Notes: a model not told the origin generated them from the sequence alone. A stretch of 56,701 bases of DNA from CANHEE01 sp043777755 (GCA_043777755.1 JAYWHK010000219.1:1-56701), one strand, 5' to 3'. Counted from the stretch's first letter, positions 26,529 to 35,698 are shown. Program-made: numbers and translations.

Positions 26529-27395
26529 CTAAAATAAGGCATCTAAAATAACAAATGTTCCAAAAACAACACTTGCGATTCCGTTGGTGGTAAAAAAAGC
26601 CATGTTAATTTTACTCAAATCGTTTGCTTTCACCAAGGTATGTTGATAAAAAAGCAAACCAATATAGGCAGCTGCTCCAATCCAATGAAGGTATTGAAAA
26701 TCTGGCAATTGTCTTTGTAAAAAAAATCCTGCAACAACAATAAACAAAGCACTGATAATGTGCATAAATGTAGAAAGGCGCAAAGCATTGACTGTTCCCA
26801 AACGAACAGGGATAGAATTGAGCGACAAAGAACGGTCAAAGTCTTCATCTTGCAAAGCATAGATAATATCAAAACCTGCCACCCAAAGTAAAACAGCAAA
26901 AGAATATAAAATCGGCAAAATAGCAAACTCGCCAGTAACTGCCAAATATGCACCAATTGGCGCAAGAGAAAGTCCTAAACCAAGTACCAAATGACACAAA
27001 GCGGTAAATCTTTTTGTATAACTATAACCCAAAATGACAAGCAATGCAACAGGTGAAAGCCAAAAACACATCGTATTAATATGGTATGTAGCCAAAACAA
27101 ATCCTAAGCAATTGATGATGATAAAAAAAAGCGCATTATTAGGCTTGATGATGCCAGCAGGTATTTCTCGAATGGCTGTTCTTGGATTTTTTTCGTCAAT
27201 TGCTCTGTCCAAATAGCGGTTAAAAGCCATTGCAGCACTCCTTGCAAAAATCATACAAAATACCACCAATGCCAAGAGTTTGTAATTCAAACCATTGCCA
27301 ACAGTCAGCGTTCCGATACAAAAGCCAATCAATGCAAAGGGCATTGCAAAAATTGTATGGGAAAATTTTATGAGCGATAAATAATTTTTTATCAT
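26529..27395 (-). CDS. mqnP: UbiA-family prenyltransferase of menaquinone synthesis (MqnP-like)
   Basis: A 288-residue membrane enzyme with about eight or nine hydrophobic segments. UbiA enzymes attach a polyprenyl chain to an aromatic acceptor. The first aspartate-rich motif is in 'AFNRYLDRAIDEKNPRT' and the second in 'YALQDEDFDRSLSLNSIPVR', both needed for Mg-pyrophosphate binding. The sequence resembles 4-hydroxybenzoate-type transferases, but the neighbour 100 bases upstream is mqnE of the futalosine route, so prenylation of 1,4-dihydroxy-6-naphthoate (MqnP) is the likely role. That assignment rests on context. Confidence 0.85.
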   Translation of the reverse strand: MIKNYLSLIKFSHTIFAMPFALIGFCIGTLTVGNGLNYKLLALVVFCMIFARSAAMAFNRYLDRAIDEKNPRTAIREIPAGIIKPNNALFFIIINCLGFVLATYHINTMCFWLSPVALLVILGYSYTKRFTALCHLVLGLGLSLAPIGAYLAVTGEFAILPILYSFAVLLWVAGFDIIYALQDEDFDRSLSLNSIPVRLGTVNALRLSTFMHIISALFIVVAGFFLQRQLPDFQYLHWIGAAAYIGLLFYQHTLVKANDLSKINMAFFTTNGIASVVFGTFVILDALF

Positions 27396-27498
27396 GTATT
27401 TTTTTATATAAAAATTGAGTGTAAGGGAGCGTTAAATCCGTCTATACCGCAAACAACAATTCTTGAAGTCCTTTCCTTTGGAAAGGATTTAGGATAGG

Positions 27499-28698
27499 TC
27501 ATTTGTTCACCACTGGCAAATCCAAATAACCTCTAAATTGTGTATCTTCTTCAAAAACAACATCTGTAAAATCAGTAACGACATTGTACAATGTATCTCT
27601 TTCAATTGGCTGGCGACCTACACGACGAATCATATTGACCAAATCTTTGGTACTAAGCGCAGGATTTTGTTCTTCCGAACCAGCCATGGCATAGATTTTA
27701 GTAGTATCGTCAATCGTTCCATCAATATCATCGACACCAGCCGAAAGCACCAACTGAGCCGTTGTTCTACCAATCATAGGCCAATAGGCTTTGATATGGT
27801 CAAAATTATCCAAATAAATCCGACCAATGGCATAATTTCGAATGTCCTCAATCACAGAAACTTCTTCCAGATGGCTCATTTGATTGTCTTGATTTCTGAA
27901 TTTTAATGGAATAAAGGTCTGAAAACCACCCGTTTTATCTTGTAAAACTCGAAGTTTTTCCATGTGATCCACCCGATGCTTGTATTCTTCGATATGTCCA
28001 TACAACATGGTCGCATTAGAGCGCATACCCAAGTCGTGCCAAATTTCATGAATACGCAACCACTCCTCACCACTACATTTACCACCAGCGATTTTATCCC
28101 TGATTTCTTCATGGAAAATCTCTGCGCCACCGCCAGGCAAACTATCTACACCGCTTTCTTTAACCATTTTCATGCCTTCTTCGTAGCTGACTTTTGCTTT
28201 TTTAAAGACATAATGATACTCGACGGGTGTCAATGCCTTTACGTGCAATTCGGGGCGATGTTCTTTTATTTTTTTGAAAAAATCCAAATAAAATTTTAAA
28301 TCGTATTGTGGTAAAACACCTCCAACAATATGAACTTCGGTAACGGGTTCGTTATCATATTTTTTTACAATATTAAGCATATCCTCCATGGTATATTCCC
28401 AAGAATTGTCGCCACGTTGTTTGATAAGACGAGAATAAGAACAAAATGAGCAGGTATAGACACAAAGGTTCGTAGGCTCGATGTGAAAATTACGGTTAAA
28501 ATAAGTTTTATCGCCTTGTTTTTTTTCTCGAATAAAATTCGCCAATGCACTTACATAAGCCAATTCTCCATTTTCATACAAATAAACGCCTTCGTCAAAA
28601 GAGATTCGTTCTCCATTGACAACTTTTTGGGCGATGATTTTGTGTTGTTCTGCCAAATCAGGGTCGTTGATGATGGTTGCTAAAGTATTTACTTTCAT
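27499..28698 (-). CDS. mqnE: Aminofutalosine synthase MqnE
   Basis: A 399-residue radical SAM enzyme of the futalosine pathway to menaquinone: it joins the adenosyl radical to 3-[(1-carboxyvinyl)oxy]benzoate to form aminofutalosine. The [4Fe-4S] motif CxxxCxxC is at C79, C83 and C86 ('LCVYTCSFCSY'), followed by 'VTEVHIVGGVLPQYDLKFYL' and 'DSLPGGGAEIFHEEIRDKI', which are specific to MqnE/MqnC-type proteins. The ATG at 28698 is chosen because the 13 extra codons upstream have no family counterpart. No other mqn genes lie in the window. Confidence 0.93.
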   Translation of the reverse strand: MKVNTLATIINDPDLAEQHKIIAQKVVNGERISFDEGVYLYENGELAYVSALANFIREKKQGDKTYFNRNFHIEPTNLCVYTCSFCSYSRLIKQRGDNSWEYTMEDMLNIVKKYDNEPVTEVHIVGGVLPQYDLKFYLDFFKKIKEHRPELHVKALTPVEYHYVFKKAKVSYEEGMKMVKESGVDSLPGGGAEIFHEEIRDKIAGGKCSGEEWLRIHEIWHDLGMRSNATMLYGHIEEYKHRVDHMEKLRVLQDKTGGFQTFIPLKFRNQDNQMSHLEEVSVIEDIRNYAIGRIYLDNFDHIKAYWPMIGRTTAQLVLSAGVDDIDGTIDDTTKIYAMAGSEEQNPALSTKDLVNMIRRVGRQPIERDTLYNVVTDFTDVVFEEDTQFRGYLDLPVVNK

Positions 28699-28930
28699 TT
28701 TATTATATTTTACAGCTGTGGAGATACAGCTTTTCATATTAAGTATAACAATTTTCCTGGATTTCAGTTTAGAAGGAATTGGGGAAATTTGGTTCTTTTA
28801 AATTTTTTTCAGAAAAATGTTAAAATTTTACACTCATGCAATACAGGTAACTAATTTTCTGTTTTATATACGAAATCTGAATTAACAGAGAACTATTATT
28901 AAACCTTTTTTATTTACCAACGACATTTAA

Positions 28931-29161
28931 ATGATAAAAAACTTTACATCTGAACACCTTGTTTCTTTTCTTTACCACGAAACATCTCCAAGCGAAAATG
29001 TAGAAATCAAGGCAGCACTTAAAGCTGACACTGATTTGCAAGCATCTTACAACGACTTGAAAGATGGTTATTCGATTCTGCCAAAAGCACAATTTCGTCC
29101 TTCGGCATACGCACTTCGCAATATTTTAAATTACAGCAAAGAGAGCGCAGTCGTAATGTAG
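28931..29161 (+). CDS. Small conserved-looking cytosolic protein
   Basis: A 76-residue acidic-to-neutral protein, with no signal or membrane segment: 'MIKNFTSEHLVSFLYHETSP', then a helical 'NVEIKAALKADTDLQASYND' segment. The layout recalls the short N-terminal helical domains of anti-sigma factor-like proteins in Bacteroidota, but there is no zinc motif. I cannot name it. It is followed by a strong bidirectional terminator, which supports a real transcript. Confidence 0.65.
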   Translation: MIKNFTSEHLVSFLYHETSPSENVEIKAALKADTDLQASYNDLKDGYSILPKAQFRPSAYALRNILNYSKESAVVM

Positions 29162-29188
29162 AAACAAGTTAAGAATTTGCCTCCCAAG

Positions 29189-29231
29189 TGTCCTAAATTT
29201 TTTCTTAATGAAAAAATTTGGGACATTTTAT
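29189..29231. terminator. Bidirectional intrinsic terminator
   Basis: TGTCCTAAATTTTTTC pairs with GAAAAAATTTGGGACA (one G-T pair) around a 5-base loop, with T-rich flank. It overlaps the stop codon of the convergent rhodanese gene. Confidence 0.75.
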
Positions 29232-29629
29232 TTTTGGAAACCAACCTTCTGCAAATCTGCATTTCCAGCACCTTTCAGGTTGAAAATCTTTTTAAAACCC
29301 AATTCTTCTAATATTTTAGCTGCTTTTGCACTTCTTCCTCCTGCGGCACAATACACAAAAACGGGTTTGGATTTATCCAATTGCGCTACATTTTGCTTAA
29401 AATTTGGATTGCTAAAATCACATTTTGTTGCATTAGAAATATTGCCTTGCGTCCATTCGTTGGGCGTGCGAACATCTAATAATTGAGCATTTGTGCTATT
29501 TTTATATTGCTCGACGAACTCGCTCACGTTTAAGTTCTGCACAGTAGTATTAGTAGTTTGCTGGGCATTTGTACAGCCGATGTTGAAAACAAAAGCTAAA
29601 ATTGGAAAAAAAGTTTTTAGAAAATTCAT
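29228..29629 (-). CDS. Exported rhodanese-domain protein
   Basis: A 133-residue protein: an N-terminal export signal (MNFLKTFFPILAFVFNIGCT), possibly a non-standard lipobox at C19, and a single rhodanese domain. The active-site loop is 'YCAAGGRS' with C94, and 'LLDVRTPNEW' is the CH2A-like motif. Rhodaneses carry sulfane sulfur on this Cys; the partner of periplasmic single-domain versions is mostly unknown. It lies 10 bases downstream of the OstA-like gene and is likely co-transcribed. Confidence 0.85.
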   Translation of the reverse strand: MNFLKTFFPILAFVFNIGCTNAQQTTNTTVQNLNVSEFVEQYKNSTNAQLLDVRTPNEWTQGNISNATKCDFSNPNFKQNVAQLDKSKPVFVYCAAGGRSAKAAKILEELGFKKIFNLKGAGNADLQKVGFQK

Positions 29630-29638
29630 AGTTGTGGT

Positions 29639-31426
29639 TTATTTTATTTTTAAAATATCTTTTAATGATTTTGGTTGTAAATTTGGTGACCAATTGAACT
29701 CTTCCATACGCAATGTTATCGGATTGGCATCTTTTATTGGTGTCATCTTTCCTTTGGGTTGTGCATAAAATTTGATGTTTTCCACTTTATTTTTTTCACC
29801 GCCCCAATACACCATCATATCGCTACACGTTACTCGATTAACACCAATATACGCATCTTTTTCGTCAGTGGCAAAATAAACAGACTCTGCATTGCCAAAT
29901 ACTTTCATACGATTTACTTTTCCGTTCACAAAAAAAGCGGTTATCTTTTTTCCTTTGATTTGATTGTAAAAATCATTCTCTAAAGCATTGATAATAAAGC
30001 CTTTATTATTTAAAAATAGTTTGTCCATTTTTTTATTTGCCAATAAAATATGAATTGTATCACCCGAAAATTGCGATGTATCTGACCACATTATTGGTTT
30101 TCGATACAAACGAAAAGTAGAATCCATGTCAGAATAAGACAAAGAATCGCATACCGCTTGCATATCGCTTTTAAAAATCCGCACATCGTGGTAAGCTCGC
30201 AACAGTCGAGGATTGTTTTTTTGCAAAGTATCTTTGAACGAAATCAAGGTATCTGCACTTAAAAACATCGTATCTTTGTCAATCAATGTAATCAGTAATG
30301 GGCGACCACCTCGAGTTTTGATGTAATCTCGACCTTTATCGTAATCCATTTGGTCACATTTTATGGCAATATCATTCGTTGTATCACGCCAAACAACATT
30401 GCCTTTTGCAACGCCAACGCCTTTTTCTTTGTCGAATTGCACATCGTCCGCTTCCAAAACCTGCGTACTATCGGCAATAACGGAACGTCCTTTTGTTGAA
30501 AAAGATGAATTTTTATTGTTGTAGGCAATTGCTTCGCCAGCTATGTTTTGTTTGCCATCGCTATATTTTGCATTGCCCTCAAGATAAGAAATATCTTCGC
30601 TTTCATTGTAGCGAATGACTTTTGCCGTAGCAACTTTCGAGCTGTCTTCAAAACGAGCGTTACCAATCATTCGGACTTCTTTGAGATTGCCATCGTACTT
30701 CATTGTGTCGGCAGTTGCTTTTGATTTTTCCTTTTCGTATTGCGGATTTTGCAAAAACTCTGCTTTTTTTTCATTAAAATCATAATATCCACGCTCGCAA
30801 TAGATTTTTGCTTTGTCTTGGTCTATTCGAGTTGGTGCAAGGAAAAGTGCAATTTTATCTTTCGTATTGTACTGCAAAGTATCAGTTTTTAAGGAAAAAT
30901 CTTTGTCTGTTACAAACACTTTTTTACGAAAAAAAGCCTCGTGTGTTGCTGCATAATATTCACCTTCTCGGCTAAAAACTTGTGTTTTGTCCGCCAGTAA
31001 TTTCCCTCCACGTTTGTACGTTCCTACTTTTGTATTGACATTATAGTTGAGTGTTCGCCAAGCATAGAGTGTTTGGTCGCCATTTTTCAAAATCACATCG
31101 TCTTTAGAATAAAGGTCTGCAATTTTTGTAATCCCATTGTAAATCAAAGAATCCGAAAAACAACTGATGGCTTTACCTTGTTGAATAACCACATGACCAA
31201 AAGCACGCAAATTGGTTCTATTTTCAATCAAAGCGGAATCGCAATACATAAAAACACTGTCTTGATGCAGCCAAACATCACCAATTAGCTTTTGGGTAAC
31301 AACGCCATTCGTAGAGATGTATTCCAAATAATTTGACTTATCTACTTGAATAATGTCTTTGGCAGGCTCTTGGGCAAAAGCAATTTGAGTAAAAAAAAGA
31401 AATATTAAAAAAAGATATTTTTGCAT
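29639..31426 (-). CDS. OstA-like protein (LptA/LptD N-terminal beta-jellyroll family)
   Basis: A 595-residue protein with a signal peptide when started at the ATG at 31426 (MQKYLFLIFLFFTQIAFAQE); the ATG six codons upstream only lengthens it. The mature part consists of repeated OstA/LptA-type strands: 'GDVWLHQDSVFMYCDSALI', 'FGHVVIQQGKAISCFSDSLI', 'AKGNVVWRDTTNDIAIKCDQ'. Such jellyrolls bind lipopolysaccharide and carry it across the periplasm. The C-terminal LptD barrel is missing, so this is a long periplasmic LPS-transport-like protein as found in Bacteroidota; export of LPS is inferred. Confidence 0.82.
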   Translation of the reverse strand: MQKYLFLIFLFFTQIAFAQEPAKDIIQVDKSNYLEYISTNGVVTQKLIGDVWLHQDSVFMYCDSALIENRTNLRAFGHVVIQQGKAISCFSDSLIYNGITKIADLYSKDDVILKNGDQTLYAWRTLNYNVNTKVGTYKRGGKLLADKTQVFSREGEYYAATHEAFFRKKVFVTDKDFSLKTDTLQYNTKDKIALFLAPTRIDQDKAKIYCERGYYDFNEKKAEFLQNPQYEKEKSKATADTMKYDGNLKEVRMIGNARFEDSSKVATAKVIRYNESEDISYLEGNAKYSDGKQNIAGEAIAYNNKNSSFSTKGRSVIADSTQVLEADDVQFDKEKGVGVAKGNVVWRDTTNDIAIKCDQMDYDKGRDYIKTRGGRPLLITLIDKDTMFLSADTLISFKDTLQKNNPRLLRAYHDVRIFKSDMQAVCDSLSYSDMDSTFRLYRKPIMWSDTSQFSGDTIHILLANKKMDKLFLNNKGFIINALENDFYNQIKGKKITAFFVNGKVNRMKVFGNAESVYFATDEKDAYIGVNRVTCSDMMVYWGGEKNKVENIKFYAQPKGKMTPIKDANPITLRMEEFNWSPNLQPKSLKDILKIK

Positions 31427-31548
31427 AAAAAATAACCAACACAATTGATAACAAAGTGCAAATTTAGCTAAAAAAATAGTTTTTCAGCTAAAAATATTTT
31501 AGACAGATTGAAAAACGTATTGCATTTGTTTTTTTAAGGTAAAAAAAA

Positions 31549-31578
31549 TTTGATTCATAAGTAATAAACGTATTTTTG
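31549..31578 (+). promoter_or_regulatory. Predicted promoter of dut
   Basis: TTTG (31549-31552), an 18-base spacer and TATTTTTG (31571-31578) match the Bacteroidota promoter pattern. The dut ATG is 38 bases downstream. Confidence 0.55.
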
Positions 31579-31615
31579 CGCACATTTTGTATAAACATAC
31601 TACTACTATTATTAA

Positions 31616-32050
31616 ATGAAAGTAAAAATAATCAATCGTTCTAAAAATGCTTTGCCGCAGTACGAAACCGCAGGCAGCGCAGGCATGGATTTAAGAGCTG
31701 ACATCAGCGAAACCATTACATTAAAGCCTTTGGAAAGAACCTTAGTGCCAACAGGGCTTTTCATCGAATTACCACAAGGTTATGAAGCCCAAATTCGTCC
31801 AAGAAGCGGACTTGCTGCCAAAAAAGGCATCTCTATCCCGAATTCACCAGGAACAATTGACAGCGATTACCGTGGCGAAATCAAAGTTATTGTCATTAAT
31901 CTTTCTTCTGAAACGCAAATCATTGAACCTGCTGAAAGGGTTGCGCAAATGGTCATTGCAAAGTACGAACAAATTGAATGGCAAGAAACAGAAACATTAG
32001 AAGACAGTGAACGTGGTGCTGGAGGTTTTGGAAGTACAGGCGTAAAATAA
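31616..32050 (+). CDS. dut: dUTP diphosphatase
   Basis: A 144-residue trimeric dUTPase, which hydrolyses dUTP to dUMP and pyrophosphate, limiting uracil in DNA and feeding thymidylate synthesis. All five motifs are visible: 'AGSAGMDLRADI', 'RPRSGLAAKKGI', 'PGTIDSDYRGEIKV', 'RVAQMVIAKYE' and the C-terminal 'RGAGGFGSTG'. It is complete. It is followed by msrA in the same direction. Confidence 0.95.
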   Translation: MKVKIINRSKNALPQYETAGSAGMDLRADISETITLKPLERTLVPTGLFIELPQGYEAQIRPRSGLAAKKGISIPNSPGTIDSDYRGEIKVIVINLSSETQIIEPAERVAQMVIAKYEQIEWQETETLEDSERGAGGFGSTGVK

Positions 32051-32113
32051 AAATTATGCTAACTTGATAAACTATTTTTGGGTCTATTTCGTTTGATAAT
32101 AAAAATATTGACA

Positions 32114-32782
32114 ATGAAAATTTTTATCTTTTCCATTTTGACACTTTTGTTATTGGCGTGTAATGCCAATAGCCAACCGAAATCAAATCAAAAAAATATG
32201 CAAAACAATGTAGAAAATTTGCCTAAAAATGAACTTCTTGTACCGCAGGGCTTAGATGCGATTGTGATTGCTGGTGGTTGTTTTTGGTGTACAGAAGCCG
32301 TTTATCTTCAACTCAAAGGCATCAAAAAAGTAGAATCTGGTTATGCTGGTGGTCACGTTGTAAATCCTACTTATGAACAAATTTGCGATAAAAACACTGG
32401 ACATACAGAAGCTATAAAGGTCGTTTTTGACCCAAAAGAAGTTAGTTTGGCAGAAATTTTAGACGTTTTTTGGAATGTACATGATCCTACGACGCTCAAT
32501 CGCCAAGGAAATGATGTCGGGCCACAATACCGTTCTGAAATTTTTTATAGAAATCAAACAGAAAAAGAAATTGCGGAAGCGTCAAAAGCAAAGGCAAATA
32601 CAGAAATTTGGGAAGGCAATATTGTGACTTTTGTAACGCCTTATACAAATTTTTATGTGGCAGAAGATTATCACCAAAATTTTTATAACCGCAATCCAAA
32701 TCAAGGATATTGCGCTTATGTTATTACACCTAAAATGAAGAAATTTCAGAAAATGTACAAAGATAAATTAAAGCCAGAATAA
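32114..32782 (+). CDS. msrA: Peptide-methionine (S)-S-oxide reductase, lipoprotein form
   Basis: A 222-residue MsrA with an N-terminal lipoprotein signal when begun at the ATG at 32114 (MKIFIFSILTLLLLACNANS, lipobox LLAC). It should thus repair oxidised methionine in envelope proteins. The catalytic motif 'AGGCFWCTEAVYLQLKGI' is present with the nucleophile in GCFW, 'DPTTLNRQGNDVGPQYRSEI' is the conserved substrate loop, and a Cys in 'GYCAYVI' may resolve the disulfide. No MsrB is fused or adjacent. Confidence 0.93.
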   Translation: MKIFIFSILTLLLLACNANSQPKSNQKNMQNNVENLPKNELLVPQGLDAIVIAGGCFWCTEAVYLQLKGIKKVESGYAGGHVVNPTYEQICDKNTGHTEAIKVVFDPKEVSLAEILDVFWNVHDPTTLNRQGNDVGPQYRSEIFYRNQTEKEIAEASKAKANTEIWEGNIVTFVTPYTNFYVAEDYHQNFYNRNPNQGYCAYVITPKMKKFQKMYKDKLKPE

Positions 32783-32844
32783 AAATAAACTTTAACTTAA
32801 TCAACAAAAATAGCCTGTCATTCGTAAAACTTGATTTTATGTCT

Positions 32845-32852
32845 TATATTTG
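32845..32852 (+). promoter_or_regulatory. Candidate -7 box for the AMP nucleosidase operon
   Basis: A perfect TATATTTG lies 42 bases before the ATG of the AMP nucleosidase gene. No good -33 TTTG is at the expected distance, so only the -7 element is supported. Confidence 0.35.
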
Positions 32853-32893
32853 TGGTTATTTATTTTTTATCACATCTAAATTTTTTTAATTAA

Positions 32894-33667
32894 ATGAAGA
32901 CAAAACAAGAAATCGTTGATAATTGGCTGCCACGTTATACAGGAATGAAATTAGAAGATTTTGGTCGTTACATATTGCTGACTAATTTCTCCAATTATGT
33001 TGAAATTTTTGCAAAAAAATATGATGTTGAAATCATAGGGAAAGACCGCCCAATGGCTTGTGCTACTGCCGAAAATATTACCATTATTAATTTTGGAATG
33101 GGTAGCCCTAATGCTGCGACCATCATGGATTTGCTGACTGCAATTATGCCAAAAGGCGTTTTGTTTTTAGGAAAATGCGGTGGTTTGCGTCCTGATAGAA
33201 ATAAAGTTGGCGATTTGATTTTGCCAATTGCTGCTATTCGAGGAGAAGGAACTTCCAATGACTATATGCCAGCTGAAGTGCCTGCATTGCCTTCGTTTTC
33301 ATTGCAAAAAGCCATTTCTACGACCATTCGTGATTATGATTGCGATTATTGGACAGGAACAGTTTATACCACAAATCGTCGTGTTTGGGAACACAAAGAA
33401 GACTTTAAACAATACCTTCGTGACATTCGTTGTTGGGCTATTGATATGGAAACCGCTACTATATTTGTTGCCGCTTTCAAAAATCATATTCCTGCTGGAG
33501 CATTGCTTTTGGTTTCTGACATTCCGATGATTCCAGAAGGCGTAAAAACAGAAGAAAACGACAAACAAGTCACTTCTACTTTTGTAGATAGACATATTAG
33601 TATCGGTATCGACTCCCTAAAACAACTTATCAATAAAGGTTCAACCATCAAACACTTGAGATTTTAA
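32894..33667 (+). CDS. amn: AMP nucleosidase
   Basis: A 257-residue enzyme of the phosphorylase/nucleosidase superfamily in the short Bacteroidota form, which splits AMP to adenine and ribose-5-phosphate. Motifs: 'NFGMGSPNAATIMDLL', 'GVLFLGKCGGL', 'AAIRGEGTSNDY', 'YTTNRRVWEH' and 'AIDMETATIFVAAFKNHIPA', the last holding the ribose-binding Met-Glu and followed by 'LLVSDIPM'. Its stop is two bases from the next ATG, so it is tightly coupled to a degenerate HemC-like protein. Confidence 0.9.
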   Translation: MKTKQEIVDNWLPRYTGMKLEDFGRYILLTNFSNYVEIFAKKYDVEIIGKDRPMACATAENITIINFGMGSPNAATIMDLLTAIMPKGVLFLGKCGGLRPDRNKVGDLILPIAAIRGEGTSNDYMPAEVPALPSFSLQKAISTTIRDYDCDYWTGTVYTTNRRVWEHKEDFKQYLRDIRCWAIDMETATIFVAAFKNHIPAGALLLVSDIPMIPEGVKTEENDKQVTSTFVDRHISIGIDSLKQLINKGSTIKHLRF

Positions 33668-33669
33668 AA

Positions 33670-34437
33670 ATGAATTCATTATCAATAGCAGTACAAGCTG
33701 AATGGCAGCGAGATTATATAGCGAGAAATTGCCAAGAGGACAATCTTAATCTTCAAATTAGCATTCTTACAAGTGATTTTATCAATGCTTCCGCACAATT
33801 GCTCAAAGGAGATTTTGATGTTTTAATTCAAGAGTTATCAGCAACGCCTATTGATTTGCCTGAAAATGTAGCAATTACAGCACTTTCTGAACGTTTTGAA
33901 GCGCATTATGTTATTTTGAGTGAAAAGGGTTTTGAGGAGAACACACTTTTAGGATTGGCAGGCGATGCTGTTATTTCATCAAAAGATACAAATTATTTAC
34001 CAGCTCTTTTAGAAGAATTTTCTTCGGATTATACGTATAATTCAGATGAAAAAGGCGAGATTCGCTTGTTATCAAACTACGAAATCACTAAAAATATACA
34101 AAAAACAAAGATAAAAATACTGAATTCAAAAGAGTTTCCGCCGCTTGCGGGTAAAGGTGTTTTGGCGTTTTTATGCAACAAAGAAGACATCGCTACAAGG
34201 AAAATAGTAAAAAAATGGCACAATAAGGAAGTTGCTAATTTGACCAATGTAGAGCGTACTTTTCAAAAAATGGTCGCACCCAAAACGTGTGGTGTTTTCT
34301 GTGAACAAGACAAAATGGGCAATCATCATCTTTGGGCAGCTGTCATCAATACAGGTGAACCAATCGAAAGAGTTCGGGCTTCATCAAGTACCGTTTTTGG
34401 CTTGGCTGAAGCCGCAATAGCACAACTTGATAAGTAA
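33670..34437 (+). CDS. Degenerate hydroxymethylbilane synthase (HemC)-like protein
   Basis: A 255-residue protein that follows the HemC fold pattern but lacks its active-site residues. Its 'GDFDVLIQELSATPIDLPEN' corresponds to the HSxKDxP region, where the catalytic Asp is replaced (E55 or nearby); 'FPPLAGKGVLAFLCNKED' corresponds to the PxxGQGALAIE motif; and 'VERTFQKMVAPKTCGVF' to the AERxxLxxLxGGC block with the dipyrromethane Cys position retained near C207. It begins two bases after the amn stop, so it is translationally coupled to AMP nucleosidase. Tetrapyrrole synthesis by this protein is doubtful; a non-catalytic or altered role is inferred. Confidence 0.7.
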   Translation: MNSLSIAVQAEWQRDYIARNCQEDNLNLQISILTSDFINASAQLLKGDFDVLIQELSATPIDLPENVAITALSERFEAHYVILSEKGFEENTLLGLAGDAVISSKDTNYLPALLEEFSSDYTYNSDEKGEIRLLSNYEITKNIQKTKIKILNSKEFPPLAGKGVLAFLCNKEDIATRKIVKKWHNKEVANLTNVERTFQKMVAPKTCGVFCEQDKMGNHHLWAAVINTGEPIERVRASSSTVFGLAEAAIAQLDK

Positions 34438-34481
34438 AACCAAACAATATCAAACTATCTGTGAAGTAAAATAGACTATTT

Positions 34482-34513
34482 TTTGGTTGTTAGCTAAAAG
34501 GCTCGTAATTTTG
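34482..34513 (+). promoter_or_regulatory. Predicted promoter of the M28 peptidase gene
   Basis: TTTG (34482-34485), a 20-base spacer and TAATTTTG (34506-34513) are a near-ideal Bacteroidota promoter, 30 bases before the ATG at 34543. Confidence 0.6.
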
Positions 34514-34542
34514 CTAAAATTTTACAGAATACATTTAATAAC

Positions 34543-35568
34543 ATGAATAGAAATTTAGCAATTAAAATTGTTGTTTTTTTGATGATTGCGGCTATGATTT
34601 TGCCAGCATTGTCAAGTTTTGATTCCTGCAACAGCAGTAAAACAAGCAATACACAAAATACATCTACCGTAGAATCCAAACCTTCTATCCAAGTAGCAGT
34701 ACCAACGGCATCAGCGGATACTGCATATAGTCTTACGGCAAACCAAGTTGCTTTTGGTCCTCGTGTTCCAAACAGTGCTGCGCATAAGGCTTGCAAACAA
34801 TGGTTGGTCAAAAAATTAAAACAATATGGCGCAACAGTAGAAGAACAAGTTTTTGCTAAAAAAGCTTATACGGGTGCGACACTTAACGGAACTAACATCA
34901 TCGCAAAATTTAATCCAGGCAATGCTCGTAGAGTAATGTTGGCTGCACACTGGGACACCCGTCATATTGCAGACAAGGATAAAGACAAATCAAAATCTAC
35001 AAAATCTTTTGATGGAGCAGACGATGGAGCAAGTGGTGTTGGTATGTTATTGGAAATTGCTCGTACTTTACAGCAGAATCCAACTGAAATTGGCGTTGAT
35101 ATTGTTCTCTTTGATGTTGAAGATTATGGAGATATGAATGGGAGTGGAAAGACCGAAACTTGGTGTTTAGGCTCGCAATATTGGGCAGAAAATAAAGGCT
35201 CATACAATGCTCGTTTTGGTATTTTATTAGACATGGCTGGTGCAAAAAATGCTCGTTTTGGAAAAGAAGGACATTCAAGGGAAATGGCACCTGTGTTATG
35301 TGATAAAATATGGAAAGTAGCACAAGAGTTAGGTCACGGCAATTATTTTGTTAATGAACGGTCTGATTCCATTACTGATGACCATTATTATGTCAATCAA
35401 GCTGGAATCCCAATGATTGACATCATTAATCTTTCCGCAGAAGGTAATTTTGGACATTACCACCATACTACTGAGGACAATATGTCTGTTATAGACAAAA
35501 GCACACTCAATGCTGTTCTCCAAACCGTTTTAACCGTTTTATATAGAGAAGACAAAGCTGTGTTTTAG
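34543..35568 (+). CDS. M28-family zinc peptidase, glutaminyl-cyclase-like
   Basis: A 341-residue exported protein (hydrophobic N-terminus to about residue 25, then a low-complexity Ser/Thr/Asn linker). The catalytic domain carries M28 ligands: H136 in 'VMLAAHWDTRH', D160/D161 in 'FDGADDGASGVGM', E193 in 'LFDVEDYGD', an Asp in 'SITDDHYYVN' and a His in 'FGHYHHTTEDN'. The single-zinc layout with 'WDTR' and 'DDGASG' matches glutaminyl-peptide cyclotransferases, which form N-terminal pyroglutamate; aminopeptidase activity is the alternative. In Bacteroidota pyroglutamate often caps T9SS or exported proteins after signal cleavage. The gene has its own promoter and terminator. Confidence 0.86.
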   Translation: MNRNLAIKIVVFLMIAAMILPALSSFDSCNSSKTSNTQNTSTVESKPSIQVAVPTASADTAYSLTANQVAFGPRVPNSAAHKACKQWLVKKLKQYGATVEEQVFAKKAYTGATLNGTNIIAKFNPGNARRVMLAAHWDTRHIADKDKDKSKSTKSFDGADDGASGVGMLLEIARTLQQNPTEIGVDIVLFDVEDYGDMNGSGKTETWCLGSQYWAENKGSYNARFGILLDMAGAKNARFGKEGHSREMAPVLCDKIWKVAQELGHGNYFVNERSDSITDDHYYVNQAGIPMIDIINLSAEGNFGHYHHTTEDNMSVIDKSTLNAVLQTVLTVLYREDKAVF

Positions 35569-35573
35569 AACAT

Positions 35574-35608
35574 AAACTACTTGTGCAATACCCATCACAA
35601 GTAGTTTT
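35574..35608 (+). terminator. Intrinsic terminator
   Basis: AAACTACTTGTG pairs with CACAAGTAGTTT around a 10-base loop and is followed by T-rich DNA, six bases after the stop of the M28 gene. Confidence 0.75.
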
Positions 35609-35698
35609 GTTGTTTCATATAAATGGCTTATTGTATTAACTTCTTCACGTTTTTATAATAAAAAAGTAATTTTTAAAGGCTTTCTCTTAGAAAAAATG

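Noticed and set aside
33995..34436. Frameshift or pseudogene status for the HemC-like protein
   Set aside because: The frame is open to a normal length for its coupling context, with no stop or shift; loss of active-site residues rather than decay is the simpler reading.
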